Of a stretch of 37,085 nucleotides of DNA, positions 6,990 to 15,768 are shown piece after piece (the stretch's first letter is position 1; each line of letters opens with the position of its first letter). Position numbers and translations under genes: made by a program. A model generated the notes under the pieces. The model was not told where the DNA came from, ran no database searches, and was given only the letters and a program-made list of their open reading frames with translations. This DNA comes from an uncultured Thiotrichaceae bacterium. GTDB taxonomy: Bacteria > Pseudomonadota > Gammaproteobacteria > Thiotrichales > Thiotrichaceae. The stretch spans positions 1 to 37,085 of the forward strand of contig CALAMO010000064.1 of the NCBI GenBank assembly GCA_937925855.1. Direction: 5' to 3'.

Positions 6990-8048
6990 TTAAGACTTAG
7001 CACACTCCGGCACTTCATGCCCCGCCTCTTCCCATGCTCTGACCGCACCAGGATGAAACTTAACCGGATTAGGCCCACACAGGCCCGCCACCTTAGGATC
7101 CAGCACACCAAAGTTAATGCTTGCCATAAACGGTGCCAACGCCTTGATCTTGTCAATGTTCTCGATATGCGCCTTGGTCAGCTGATAAGCAACTTCTTCA
7201 TCCATGCTTGCATTCACCATGTCACCACCGGTAATCGCCATGCCACGGAAGGTGTCATCCTCAGAAATGACCGTCCAGCCATCGCCAAAGCTGGCTTTCA
7301 CATCGGCCATCGGAATGCTAAAGGCGACTGACCCCGGCTTATTAAGCAGCTTTTGCCCGGCCTCGGACTCAAATTTATCTTTTGGCAGCGAAATAGCTGT
7401 CATCGCACCGGAAGCGCTAATGCGTGTCACCCTTGGCCCCGGAAACAGGTCGGTGATAACCGCAGCATCGGCAGTTCCATCAATCACCGCTGAGGCGACC
7501 TGGTTCCAGTTAACTGTCACTGACTCATAGTCTTTGTCTGCCTTAAAGCCGGTCACCAGCTGGATCAGCGCTTTAGAATTAGACGTTGCCGCACCGCGCG
7601 GTGGGCCGTTTAACACCTTGCGCCCGTTCAAATCTTCCCAGCTTTTAATGCCTTTAGCGTCAAAGGCGTAGAGATAGAACACGCTCAGCGTGTAGGGGTA
7701 AAGCAGGCGGATTTTCTTCCCCAGCTCAGCACCTTTCTCCTTACCCAGTTTGCCGTAAGGCCCAGCACCGCGCGTCATCAGGAAGGGCAGAATAAACGGG
7801 CCGTTAACAATATCAACCTTACCTTCGGCTACGGCCTGCATATATACCGTACCGGTCTGGCCATCTTTTAATTGAATATTCGCGATACCGCGTTCCGATG
7901 CATATTCCACCAAAGCGGTTGCGGTCAGCCCGACCGGTGTACCGGCCCCGGCGGTTTGTGATGTTAAGTTGACTTCGGCCGCCATGGCTGCCGATGTCAG
8001 CAGGGTACTAGCGACAACAACGGCTGCCGTTTTAAACAATTTATGCAT
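6990..8048 (-). CDS. TAXI-family TRAP transporter substrate-binding protein
   Basis: This 352-residue periplasmic binding protein begins MHKLFKTAAVVV with a signal peptide ending at AMA-AE (about residue 23). The TAXI-like N-terminal block (LTSQTAGAGTPVGLTATALVEYA) and later LNGRKVLNGPPRGAATSN and DAAVITDLFPGPRV support the family. The start at 8048 has GGAGG at about nine bases spacing; an ATG six bases upstream would be too close, and a start at 8093 would put extra sequence before the signal peptide. It captures the ligand for the fused permease at 4455-6779. The gene is divergent from the DUF3179 gene. Confidence 0.88.
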   Translation of the reverse strand: MHKLFKTAAVVVASTLLTSAAMAAEVNLTSQTAGAGTPVGLTATALVEYASERGIANIQLKDGQTGTVYMQAVAEGKVDIVNGPFILPFLMTRGAGPYGKLGKEKGAELGKKIRLLYPYTLSVFYLYAFDAKGIKSWEDLNGRKVLNGPPRGAATSNSKALIQLVTGFKADKDYESVTVNWNQVASAVIDGTADAAVITDLFPGPRVTRISASGAMTAISLPKDKFESEAGQKLLNKPGSVAFSIPMADVKASFGDGWTVISEDDTFRGMAITGGDMVNASMDEEVAYQLTKAHIENIDKIKALAPFMASINFGVLDPKVAGLCGPNPVKFHPGAVRAWEEAGHEVPECAKS

Positions 8049-8157
8049 ACTCATTCTCCTCCATAAAATGCTAGCGCTGCTATAAGTTACCACAAGCGCT
8101 ATGCCACGCCGCAGCTGTTAGCTATTTCAGAATATTACCGCATAAATTTGTTGTTAT

Positions 8158-8176
8158 TGTTCGTGAAAAGCGAACA
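8158..8176. promoter_or_regulatory. Palindromic operator candidate in divergent intergenic region
   Basis: TGTTCG-TGAAAAG-CGAACA is a 19-bp inverted repeat with perfect 6-bp arms. It lies in the ~200-bp region between the divergent TAXI binding-protein gene and the DUF3179 gene, a natural place for a regulator controlling one or both. The cognate regulator is unknown; the LysR gene at 9491 is a possible but unproven candidate. Confidence 0.4.
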
Positions 8177-8251
8177 TAATGAGCGCAATTCCCGCCATTA
8201 ATACCTCGAAGGATTTTAATTATAGTAGTTAAGCTTTGGAGGAGTTTCTGC

Positions 8252-9442
8252 ATGCTTACTTTGTTTTATTTGATTTTGATCGCACTTGTTCTAGCCGAGC
8301 TGATTAAGGGGCTAAGTGCCAATGGTACTCCGCCACTTCTGCAGAAATACCCCTGGCAGATGGATTTGGCCTACTTCATGTGGGTGAATATTAAGCTTAT
8401 CCGCAGCGTACTCATTGTGGCCCTCATCTACATCGCCTTAACCCTTCCTGAGGTAAATCGCGTCTCTATTTTGATAGGGGGCACTACCCTAGGGCTTATT
8501 TGGGCCGGCATTTACTGGGTGTTTAATCACTATTGGGTCGGCAGGAAAAAATTTGATCCCTTGACCAAGCTGGTTTTTGCAACAGCAGAAGACAGCAGCA
8601 TTGACCCCAAAATACGGGTGATGGGTGTCAATATTAACGGTCAACAGAAAGCATATCCGGTGAGTATGCTGTTTTACCATCACCAAATTGGTGACATCGT
8701 CGGCCATCAGCCGGTTTGGGTGACCTACTGTGGTTTGTGTCGTAGCGGTAGGGTCTACGACCGGCTGGTTGATGGCCGAACGCTGGAATTTCAGCTGGTG
8801 GGTGCGATTACTTATAACGCAGTACTGAAAGATTTTCAGACCGAAACCTGGTGGCGGCAGGAAACTGGCGAAGCGGCTAAAGGCTATTATGCGGGCCGAA
8901 CGCTGGATGATATTTTCTTTGAGGAAATGAGCCTGGAAAACTGGTTGGCTAAATATCCTGCATCAGACATTCTTCAATTCGATCCCAATTACGCAAAGGC
9001 TTATAACATCCGCGATAAGATTATGAACTATGAGGCGAGCCTGCCCGGCTGGCATATGCAGGAAACACCCGCGATGATTATCGGGGTGGAAGCCGGCGAG
9101 CAGGCGCGGGCTTACGACTGGGATGAAATGAAAAAACGCCGCATGCTGATGGATGAGTTGGCGACGACGCCGCTGCTGGTGCTCAGTTCGGCGGATGAGT
9201 CTTATGCCTTTGTGTACGACCGCAGTGTGGCGGGTGAGACGCTGGAATTTGCGTTTAATGATGAGGTATTGACCGATACCCAAACGGGTTCACAGTGGGA
9301 TCAATTTGGGCGCTGTATTGCCGGTGAAATGACCGGTACACAGCTCCAGCCGTTGCAGGCTTATCAGCAGTACGTCCGTGCCTGGGCGTCATTCCATGGT
9401 CACACTGATTTCTACGACTTTAATGCTGCCGCTCACGCTTGA
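8252..9442 (+). CDS. DUF3179 domain-containing membrane protein
   Basis: This 396-residue protein has three predicted membrane segments in the first ~90 residues (one at the extreme N terminus and two around residues 45-90), then a soluble DUF3179 domain. The diagnostic block is VWVTYCGLCRSGRVYDR (about residues 155-171) with its CxxC pair, followed by FQLVGAITYNAVLKDF and a WWRQETGEA segment. A good ribosome-binding site (GGAGG) precedes the ATG. The family has no established function, though the cysteine pair suggests metal or redox chemistry at the membrane. It is divergent from the TRAP genes and upstream of a LysR gene. Confidence 0.87.
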   Translation: MLTLFYLILIALVLAELIKGLSANGTPPLLQKYPWQMDLAYFMWVNIKLIRSVLIVALIYIALTLPEVNRVSILIGGTTLGLIWAGIYWVFNHYWVGRKKFDPLTKLVFATAEDSSIDPKIRVMGVNINGQQKAYPVSMLFYHHQIGDIVGHQPVWVTYCGLCRSGRVYDRLVDGRTLEFQLVGAITYNAVLKDFQTETWWRQETGEAAKGYYAGRTLDDIFFEEMSLENWLAKYPASDILQFDPNYAKAYNIRDKIMNYEASLPGWHMQETPAMIIGVEAGEQARAYDWDEMKKRRMLMDELATTPLLVLSSADESYAFVYDRSVAGETLEFAFNDEVLTDTQTGSQWDQFGRCIAGEMTGTQLQPLQAYQQYVRAWASFHGHTDFYDFNAAAHA

Positions 9443-9490
9443 TTCTAAGCTATGCGTGCGGCCTAAACGGACAGGGCGCAGCCACCCGCT

Positions 9491-10435
9491 ATGAACGAAC
9501 TGGAATCCATGCGTGCGTTTGTTAAAGTGGTTGAAACCGGCAGCTTTACTGAAGCTGCGCGTCAAATTGGTACGGTCAAATCAGTGATTACTAAGCGGGT
9601 GAATCAGCTGGAGGAGCATCTCGAACTACAGCTGCTGCAACGCTCAACTCGGCGCTTGAGCATTACCGATGGTGGGGCTGATTTTTATGAACGTGCCGTG
9701 CATTTACTCGCTGAGCTGGATCAGGCGAAGGCCGCGGTTAGTTCGGTGGAGTGGGGCCTAAGCGGTAATTTCCGGGTCGGCTGTGTCTCGGCGTTCACAG
9801 CGGCTTATCTGGCTGACGACCTGTGTGAATTTCAGCATGAGCACCCTGAATTAAAGATTGAGCTACAGCAGCATGATCGTTTCTGCGACCCCGTGCAGGA
9901 GGGTTTTGATGTCTGTTTGCAGCCCTCAGGCCCGGCGCGGGGAATTTTAGAGAAGGTCGACATCCTGCCGCTCAGCCGCTTGATTGTCGCCACCCCCGCC
10001 TACCTCAGCAAATATGGTCAGCCAAAACAGCCGGAAGAACTGACCGCACACCGCTTCGCCCACAATAATCATATTGAGCCGGACTGTATCATTCGTTTTC
10101 ACAGTCCGGGGCGTAAGCTCGAAGTCGCCATTAATCCCGATATTCTGACGAATAATATCTGGATGCTGCGCGCAGCCCTCAGGCACGGCGAACATATGGC
10201 AATGATGCCCGCGTTCTTTATTGAGAAAGAGCTGCTTGCAGGGACATTAGTTCCGGTATTACCGACGCTTAGCATTCCCTGTCCCCAGCTTTCTGCCTAT
10301 TACCGGCGCTCGTCATTCGTGCCGATGAAGGTGCGTATTTTCATTAACTTTTTACGTCGCAAGTATGGCGATGCGCCGCCCTGGGAACAGCGAATAGTTC
10401 AAAAACGCACAGAATTAGCACCGGCGTTAGCTTAG
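9491..10435 (+). CDS. LysR-family transcriptional regulator
   Basis: The 314-residue protein has the usual LysR layout. An N-terminal winged helix-turn-helix (residues ~4-62) includes MRAFVKVVETGSFTEAARQIG and the recognition helix VITKRVNQLEEHLELQLLQRSTRRLS. An effector-binding domain from about residue 90 includes GNFRVGCVSAFTAAYLADDL. It is co-oriented with the two AhpD-like genes 69 bases downstream and may control them; the more usual LysR arrangement is divergent. A perfect 10-bp stem-loop overlaps its stop codon. The effector is unknown. Confidence 0.92.
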   Translation: MNELESMRAFVKVVETGSFTEAARQIGTVKSVITKRVNQLEEHLELQLLQRSTRRLSITDGGADFYERAVHLLAELDQAKAAVSSVEWGLSGNFRVGCVSAFTAAYLADDLCEFQHEHPELKIELQQHDRFCDPVQEGFDVCLQPSGPARGILEKVDILPLSRLIVATPAYLSKYGQPKQPEELTAHRFAHNNHIEPDCIIRFHSPGRKLEVAINPDILTNNIWMLRAALRHGEHMAMMPAFFIEKELLAGTLVPVLPTLSIPCPQLSAYYRRSSFVPMKVRIFINFLRRKYGDAPPWEQRIVQKRTELAPALA

Positions 10436-10462
10436 GCGCTTTACAGCAAGAACGCCTAAGCT
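10429..10462 (+). terminator. Perfect stem-loop at the end of the LysR gene
   Basis: AGCTTAGGCG (10429-10438) and CGCCTAAGCT (10453-10462) are perfect inverted repeats around a 14-base loop. The left arm includes the LysR stop codon. No run of T follows, so it is not a classical intrinsic terminator. It could attenuate readthrough into the AhpD-like pair, protect mRNA ends, or bind a protein. Confidence 0.45.
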
Positions 10463-10503
10463 GGCATCGGCTAGTCTAGATGGACGCTAAGAGGAAACAG
10501 CAC

Positions 10504-11085
10504 ATGAGTAATTATAACCACCGGCAGGACTTAGAAATGGGGCACTGGCCGGAATTACGCGCAACCTTTAATGACTTGATCGAGGTGGTGTGGACGGAAA
10601 AGGCATTGAGCGAACAGTTTAAACAGGAGCTGTTTACTATGGCCAGCCTTGCCAGTGGCTGCCAGCATTGTCAGTCCCACGGTGCTTTTCACCTCCAGTC
10701 CATCGGTGCGGGCCGAGACCGCATTCGCGCTCTGTGGGACTATGAAACCTCTGAGCTATTTAGCGCTGCCGAACGGGCTGCGCTGGACTTGGTGCGGGCG
10801 GCAGCACAAATTCCCAATGCGACGACCCCGGAGCATTTCGCTGAGCTGCGTAAATATTATACCAATCTACAGATCATCGAAATCTTAGCGGTGAACAGCA
10901 TGGCAGGCTGGCTTAACCGTTGGAATGACACGATAGCCACGGTAACCGATCAGGAGTCGGTCGATTGGGCCACAGAAAATCTTGCCGATGTCGGTTGGCA
11001 TATCGGTAAGCATACCGGCGAGACGGAAGAACAACGTAAAGCCCACCCGCTTAATTTGGGTTGGATTAGAAAAGAGGATCAATAA
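10504..11085 (+). CDS. AhpD/carboxymuconolactone decarboxylase-like protein, copy 1
   Basis: This 193-residue protein of the AhpD-like superfamily has the redox-type motif SGCQHCQSHGAF (residues ~50-61), a CxxC with a histidine three residues after the second cysteine. Classical AhpD has CxxCxxxH, so spacing differs by one. A helical core RAALDLVRAAAQIPNA and IIEILAVNSMAGWLNRWND follow. Such proteins act as peroxidase-like thiol enzymes or decarboxylases; substrate unknown. The start MSNYNHRQ has GAGG upstream, and the in-frame ATG 24 bases earlier lacks one. It lies two bases before a close paralogue. Confidence 0.85.
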   Translation: MSNYNHRQDLEMGHWPELRATFNDLIEVVWTEKALSEQFKQELFTMASLASGCQHCQSHGAFHLQSIGAGRDRIRALWDYETSELFSAAERAALDLVRAAAQIPNATTPEHFAELRKYYTNLQIIEILAVNSMAGWLNRWNDTIATVTDQESVDWATENLADVGWHIGKHTGETEEQRKAHPLNLGWIRKEDQ

Positions 11086-11087
11086 AC

Positions 11088-11666
11088 ATGAGCGCTTACA
11101 ATAACCGGCAGGATTTTGAGATGGGCCTGTGGCCTGAGTTACAACAGACCTTCTTGACACTGGTGAAAACTATTCAAGTCGATAGGGAATTGACTCGCCA
11201 GCAAAAAATTGAGCTGTTTACCATGGCGAGCCTGTCCAGCGGTTGTCAGCACTGTCAGTCCCACGGTGCGTTTCGCCTGAACTCCATGGGCGTCGATAAG
11301 GAGCGTATTCGTGCTATCTGGGAGTATGAAACCTCCCCGCTGTTTAGCGCTGGCGAGCGGGCTGCGCTTAATTTAGTGCGTGCTGCCGCGCAAATCCCGA
11401 ATGCGTCCACGCCAGAACATTTTATTGAGCTGCGCAAACATTACACTAATTTACAGATCATTGAGATTTTGGCCGTAAATTCCTTGGCGGCTTGGCTTAA
11501 TCGCTGGAATGACACCATCGCGACTGTGACTGATCAGGAGTCTATTGACTGGGCCACAGAAAACTTATCTGACCTAGGCTGGCATGCCGGTAAGCATACT
11601 GGCGATGACACTGAACAACGTAAAGCGCACCCCGTAAACGTAGGCTGGGTGGATAAAGAGCAGTGA
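11088..11666 (+). CDS. AhpD/carboxymuconolactone decarboxylase-like protein, copy 2
   Basis: The 192-residue product aligns along its whole length with the preceding one: shared FTMASL-SSGCQHCQSHGAF, AALNLVRAAAQIPNAST, HYTNLQIIEILAVNSLA and GWHAGKHTGD. The ATG is two bases after the upstream stop, with AGAGG overlapping the end of copy 1, so the two are surely one transcript. The CxxCxxH motif is kept in both, suggesting that both are active rather than one decaying. A hetero-oligomer is possible because AhpD proteins assemble as multimers. They precede an ArsS-containing operon, but a role there is only a guess. Confidence 0.85.
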   Translation: MSAYNNRQDFEMGLWPELQQTFLTLVKTIQVDRELTRQQKIELFTMASLSSGCQHCQSHGAFRLNSMGVDKERIRAIWEYETSPLFSAGERAALNLVRAAAQIPNASTPEHFIELRKHYTNLQIIEILAVNSLAAWLNRWNDTIATVTDQESIDWATENLSDLGWHAGKHTGDDTEQRKAHPVNVGWVDKEQ

Positions 11667-11802
11667 AGTATACGATTTCATACCTTCTATAGTGCGAAAC
11701 CCGCAGCGGACAATCTGCCGCGCGCCAAAATTGATTTATAAAATTCAGCATCCATACCCGCCATGCTATCGTAGAATACCCTAACACTTTTTCATCACCT
11801 GT

Positions 11803-11830
11803 GAAGCCTACGGCAGTGACCGCAGGCTTC
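11803..11830 (+). promoter_or_regulatory. Stem-loop upstream of the TVP38-oxidoreductase gene
   Basis: GAAGCCT (11803-11809) pairs with AGGCTTC (11824-11830). Inner CGG/CCG bases extend the helix past one A-C mismatch, closing a six-base loop. It ends 19 bases before the start codon at 11850, in the probable leader. There is no T run after it, so it is a candidate translational or attenuation element rather than a clear terminator. The rest of 11667-11802 shows nothing I can name. Confidence 0.35.
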
Positions 11831-11849
11831 CAAACTTAGCAGGGTTATC

Positions 11850-13982
11850 ATGAACAAAAAACTCATCATTGTCGGGCTGATCATTGCGGCTATTGCGGCT
11901 TTCTTCATCTTTGACCTGGGCCGATTTTTCTCGTTGGACTACATCAAATCCCAACAAGATGCTTTCTCGGCCTATTACGCCGCCAACACGGTTAGCACGC
12001 TGCTCATCTTTTTTGTGGTTTACGTCGTTATGGCCGCACTGTCACTGCCTGGCGCTGCAATTATGACCATCCTGGCCGGTACCTTATTCGGCTTGGTGAC
12101 CGGGGTGATTATTGTCTCCTTCGCCAGTACGCTCGGTGCAACCCTGGCTTTTTTGGTCTCGCGCTACCTGCTGCGTGAGACACTGGAGCAGCGTTATGCG
12201 GATAAGCTGGGGGCGATTAATGACGGCATTCAAAAAGAAGGCCCGCTATATCTCTTCGCCATGCGCTTGGTGCCGCTGTTTCCCTTCTTCCTAGTGAATC
12301 TGTTGATGGGGCTGACTCGGATTAAGACGCTGGTTTTTGCCTTAGTGAGTCAGGTTGGGATGTTGGCGGGAACGGCGGTTTATGTGTACGCTGGTACACA
12401 GCTCGGCCAGTTAGACTCGCTCGCCGGTATTCTATCTCCCGGTTTGATTTTTGCATTTGTACTACTAGGTATTTTCCCCATGGTTGCCAAGAAGATAATG
12501 GATCATATTCGCAGTAATAAAATTATGAAGCGATTCAACAGGCCGGAATCATTCGACAATAATCTGATTGTCATTGGTGCCGGTTCGGGCGGTTTGGTGT
12601 CGGCTTATATTGCTGCCGCAGTGAAGGCCAAAGTCACACTGATCGAAAAACATAAGATGGGTGGCGACTGCTTGAATACGGGTTGTGTGCCGAGTAAGGC
12701 GTTAATTCGCACCGCGAAAGCGTTATCTGATGCCAAACACTCCGAGAAATATGGCATTAAGCGGATGGAGGCGGAATTTGATTTTAAAGCGGTCATGGCG
12801 CGGGTGCAGCAGGTGATCACTAAAATTGAGCCACATGACTCCGTCGAACGTTACACCCGTTTAGGCGTTAATGTGGTGGAGGGCGCGGCGAAAATTATTG
12901 ACCCCTATCGGGTTGAAGTGAACGGTGAGACGCTGACCACGCGCAATATTATTATTGCTACCGGTGCACGTCCGCTGGTACCGGCGATTCCAGGGCTGGA
13001 TAACATAGATTACCTCACTAGTGACACGGTGTGGGCGTTGGAAGAGCAGCCGGAGCGTTTGATCGTCTTGGGGGGCGGGCCGATTGGCTGTGAGCTGGCG
13101 CAGGCTTTTGCTCGCTTGGGCACTCAGGTGACGCAGATCGAACGTTCAGCAGAAATTTTAATTCGGGAAGATGATGAGGTCGCCGCCGAGGTGCGCCGGC
13201 AGTTTGATGCCGACGGCGTTCGTGTCCTGACCAGTCACAATGCGCGGGAATTTATCACCGAAGACGGCACGCACTACCTAATCTGTGAGCATAACGGTTC
13301 TGAAGTTAAGATTGCCTTTGATAAGGTGTTGCTGGCGCTGGGGCGCACCGCTAATGTGACCGGCTTTGGCTTAGAAGAACTGGGCGTGGAGCTGTCAGAG
13401 CGCGGTACGATACAGGCCGATGAGTTTCTGGCGACTAACTACCCGAACATCCATGTAGTGGGCGATGTGACGGGGCCGTATCAATTCACTCACACCGCCG
13501 CGCATCAGGCTTGGTTTGCCAGTGTGAATGCGCTGTTTGGCAGCTTTAAGCGTTTCAAAGTCGATTATCGGGTGATTCCGTGGGTGACGTTCACCGATCC
13601 AGAAGTGGCACGAGTCGGCCTGAGTGAGAAAGATGCGCAGGCCAAAGGCATCGCCTATGAAGTCACTACCTACGGCATTGATGATCTGGATCGGGCGATT
13701 GCGGACAGTGCTGACACCGGGATGGTAAAAGTACTCACGCCGCCGGGTAAGGATAAGATTCTGGGGGCGACGATTGTGGGTAAAAATGCCGGTGATTTAC
13801 TGCCTGAGTTTGTGCTTGCGATGAAGTATAATCTTGGCATGAATAAAATATTGGGCACAATCCACGTCTATCCGACGATGAGTGAGGCGAACAAATACGC
13901 GGCTGGCGAGTGGAAACGTGCGAATGCACCACAGAAGGTGCTGGAATGGGTAGAAAAATACCATGCCTGGAGAAGAAAATAA
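11850..13982 (+). CDS. TVP38/TMEM64 membrane domain fused to flavin disulfide oxidoreductase (MerA-like)
   Basis: This 710-residue fusion has two parts. Residues 1 to ~225 form a VTT (DedA/TVP38) membrane domain with a GTLFGLVTG segment and FAMRLVPLFPFFLVNLLMG. From ~232 it is a class I pyridine nucleotide-disulfide oxidoreductase: FAD motif VIGAGSGGLVSAYIAA, redox-active CLNTGCVPSKAL, NAD(P) motif VLGGGPIGCELAQAFARLG, FAD motif NIHVVGDVTGPYQFTH and a dimerisation domain ending HVYPTMSEANKYA. It resembles mercuric reductase but lacks the heavy-metal domain and the C-terminal Cys pair. It probably passes electrons from NAD(P)H to a thiol or metal(loid) substrate at the membrane. The next gene overlaps its stop (TAATG). 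Confidence 0.9.
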   Translation: MNKKLIIVGLIIAAIAAFFIFDLGRFFSLDYIKSQQDAFSAYYAANTVSTLLIFFVVYVVMAALSLPGAAIMTILAGTLFGLVTGVIIVSFASTLGATLAFLVSRYLLRETLEQRYADKLGAINDGIQKEGPLYLFAMRLVPLFPFFLVNLLMGLTRIKTLVFALVSQVGMLAGTAVYVYAGTQLGQLDSLAGILSPGLIFAFVLLGIFPMVAKKIMDHIRSNKIMKRFNRPESFDNNLIVIGAGSGGLVSAYIAAAVKAKVTLIEKHKMGGDCLNTGCVPSKALIRTAKALSDAKHSEKYGIKRMEAEFDFKAVMARVQQVITKIEPHDSVERYTRLGVNVVEGAAKIIDPYRVEVNGETLTTRNIIIATGARPLVPAIPGLDNIDYLTSDTVWALEEQPERLIVLGGGPIGCELAQAFARLGTQVTQIERSAEILIREDDEVAAEVRRQFDADGVRVLTSHNAREFITEDGTHYLICEHNGSEVKIAFDKVLLALGRTANVTGFGLEELGVELSERGTIQADEFLATNYPNIHVVGDVTGPYQFTHTAAHQAWFASVNALFGSFKRFKVDYRVIPWVTFTDPEVARVGLSEKDAQAKGIAYEVTTYGIDDLDRAIADSADTGMVKVLTPPGKDKILGATIVGKNAGDLLPEFVLAMKYNLGMNKILGTIHVYPTMSEANKYAAGEWKRANAPQKVLEWVEKYHAWRRK

Positions 13983-14941
13983 TGCGACCAAATGAATTTG
14001 CGCTGCGCTTGCAGCAGGAAAATCTATACCTGAAGCGAAAGGAAATCACCACACTCCAAGTCAATATCGGCAAGCTGTGTAATCAAGCCTGCCATCATTG
14101 TCACGTCGAAGCGGGGCCGAAGCATCCTGATAATATGGTGTTGTCCACGGTGGAGCGCCTGCTGGATTTACTGCGCGCCGCGCCGGAGGTACAGCTGGTT
14201 GATATTACTGGCGGAGCACCCGAGATGAATCCGCATTTCCGCTACTTTGTGACTGAGATTCGGAAGATGGGGCGCGATGTTATTGATCGTTGTAATCTGA
14301 CCGTGCTGTATGAACCGGGTCAGGAAGATACCGCTGAATTTCTAGCGGAGCAGGGCGTGCAGATCGTGGCCTCATTGCCGTGCTATACCAAAGAAAACGT
14401 CGAAGAGCAGCGTGGGCGCTTTGTGTTCGATAAGAGCATCCAGGGCCTACGCTTGCTGAATAGTTTGGGTTACGGTCAGGCAGGCTCCGGCTTACAGCTG
14501 AGTCTAGTGTACAACCCGAACGGCCATTTCCTGCCCCCGGGGCAGGCGGAGCTGGAAGCAGATTATAAGGCACGACTGCGCGAAGACTTTGGCATTGAAT
14601 TTAACCAGCTGTTCACCATTACCAATATGCCGATTAAACGCTACCTGCATTCGCTGGAGCGTGAGGGCGAGCTGGATAATTACATGCAGCTGCTGCTGGA
14701 CAACTTTAATGTCAGTGCGGCGATGGGGGTTATGTGTACTAATTTGGTGTCGGTTGGTTTTGACGGCTCAATTTATGACTGTGACTTTAATCAGATGCTG
14801 GAAATGCCGGTGAGCGGTGCGGCACGCAATGTGATGGACATTGAACACCTCAATGACATTACACACCGGATTGAGATTGCGAATCATTGCTTTGGGTGTA
14901 CCGCTGGGGCGGGTAGCTCTTGTGGTGGTTCGTTGACTTAA
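13982..14941 (+). CDS. arsS: ArsS-type radical SAM protein (arsenosugar biosynthesis family)
   Basis: This 319-residue protein has the radical SAM cluster motif CNQACHHC (CxxxCxxC, residues 33-40) followed by HVEAGPKHPDNM. It also has the C-terminal cysteine set of the ArsS/DUF3641 family (MGVMCTNL, YDCDFNQML, NHCFGCTAGAGSSCGGS). ArsS proteins build 5'-deoxy-5'-dimethylarsinoyl-adenosine from SAM and methylated arsenic. The start at 13982 overlaps the upstream stop by one base, giving tight coupling. No methyltransferase arsM is in the window, so the arsenic role is a family inference. The end of the gene is duplicated at 15954 (see repeats). Confidence 0.85.
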   Translation: MRPNEFALRLQQENLYLKRKEITTLQVNIGKLCNQACHHCHVEAGPKHPDNMVLSTVERLLDLLRAAPEVQLVDITGGAPEMNPHFRYFVTEIRKMGRDVIDRCNLTVLYEPGQEDTAEFLAEQGVQIVASLPCYTKENVEEQRGRFVFDKSIQGLRLLNSLGYGQAGSGLQLSLVYNPNGHFLPPGQAELEADYKARLREDFGIEFNQLFTITNMPIKRYLHSLEREGELDNYMQLLLDNFNVSAAMGVMCTNLVSVGFDGSIYDCDFNQMLEMPVSGAARNVMDIEHLNDITHRIEIANHCFGCTAGAGSSCGGSLT

Positions 14942-15005
14942 AAGTTGGTCTGTCTTAGCTGATTATTTTGGCTGTTAGCTCAATGTGGCTGACAGCCTGT
15001 GATCT
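14927..15005 (+). repeat. Direct repeat, copy 1: arsS end plus dead signal-peptide start
   Basis: This 79-base stretch aligns without gaps to 15954-16032 (offset 1027). By eye about 80% of bases match, including 29 identical bases from AGCTGATT to CTCAATG. It contains the last arsS codons, then a reading frame like the serine-hydrolase signal peptide: LKVGLS-stop-LIILAVSSMWLTACDL. The in-frame TAG and the lack of any following body show that this copy is a fragment. Confidence 0.85.
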
Positions 15006-15110
15006 CAAGCGGCGCAGTGAGAGAGACATCGCATTGTAATTGAATTTCTATTCCCCTGGCTATGCTGTAATCTGTATCCAAAATGAACAATTGGCACGAG
15101 GGAAATGCGC

Positions 15111-15743
15111 ATGAACCAACACCTAACCATCGTCGATCACCCATTGGTACAGCACAAGCTCACTGGTATGCGCGATGAGACCACGTCGACCCACCACTTC
15201 CGCCAGCTAATGCGTGAAGCCAGTCAGCTACTCGCTTACGAAATTACCCGCAACTTGGCGATGACCACGCGATGCATCACTACCCCGATGCAGGTAATGG
15301 ATGCGCCTGTTGTTGCCGGTAAGAAAATGGCGTTGATTTCCATTTTGCGTGCGGGTAATGGTTTACTGGATGGCGTACTTGATCTGGTGCCAGCGGCGCG
15401 GGTAGGTTTTGTTGGTCTGTACCGCGATGAGGCAACGTTGCGACCCGTTAAATACTATTTCAAGGTGCCTAATAACCTGGAGGAGCGGCTGGTGATTGCG
15501 GTTGATCCGATGTTAGCGACGGGAAATTCGTCGGTCGCGGCGATTGATATGCTGAAAGAAGCGGGTGCGACGAATATCCGTTTTCTGTGTTTGTTGGCGG
15601 CGCCAGAAGGGGTGGCGCGCATGAAGGAGGCCCATCCTGATGTCCCCATTGTGACCGCGAGTTTGGATGAATGCCTTAATGAACATGGTTACATCGTGCC
15701 GGGTTTGGGCGATGCGGGGGATCGTATGTTTGGGACGCGGTAA
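15111..15743 (+). CDS. upp: Uracil phosphoribosyltransferase
   Basis: This 210-residue enzyme converts uracil and PRPP to UMP in pyrimidine salvage. The PRPP-binding loop is [16 protein letters not shown] (about residues 128-143). Other conserved parts are the N-terminal [44 protein letters not shown], and the uracil-binding C terminus [16 protein letters not shown]. The start at 15111 has GAGGGA at seven bases; an ATG six bases earlier would overlap it. The gene is bracketed by the 79-base direct repeats, so in this lineage it may have been inserted here with its flanks. No uracil permease gene is adjacent. Confidence 0.95.
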   Translation: MNQHLTIVDHPLVQHKLTGMRDETTSTHHFRQLMREASQLLAYEITRNLAMTTRCITTPMQVMDAPVVAGKKMALISILRAGNGLLDGVLDLVPAARVGFVGLYRDEATLRPVKYYFKVPNNLEERLVIAVDPMLATGNSSVAAIDMLKEAGATNIRFLCLLAAPEGVARMKEAHPDVPIVTASLDECLNEHGYIVPGLGDAGDRMFGTR

Positions 15744-15768
15744 ATGTAGCGTTAACTCACCCAGTTTC

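Noticed and set aside
15040-15071. Promoter for upp: TTGAAT and TGTAAT
   Set aside because: The spacing is 20 bases, too long for confidence; no better pair was found.
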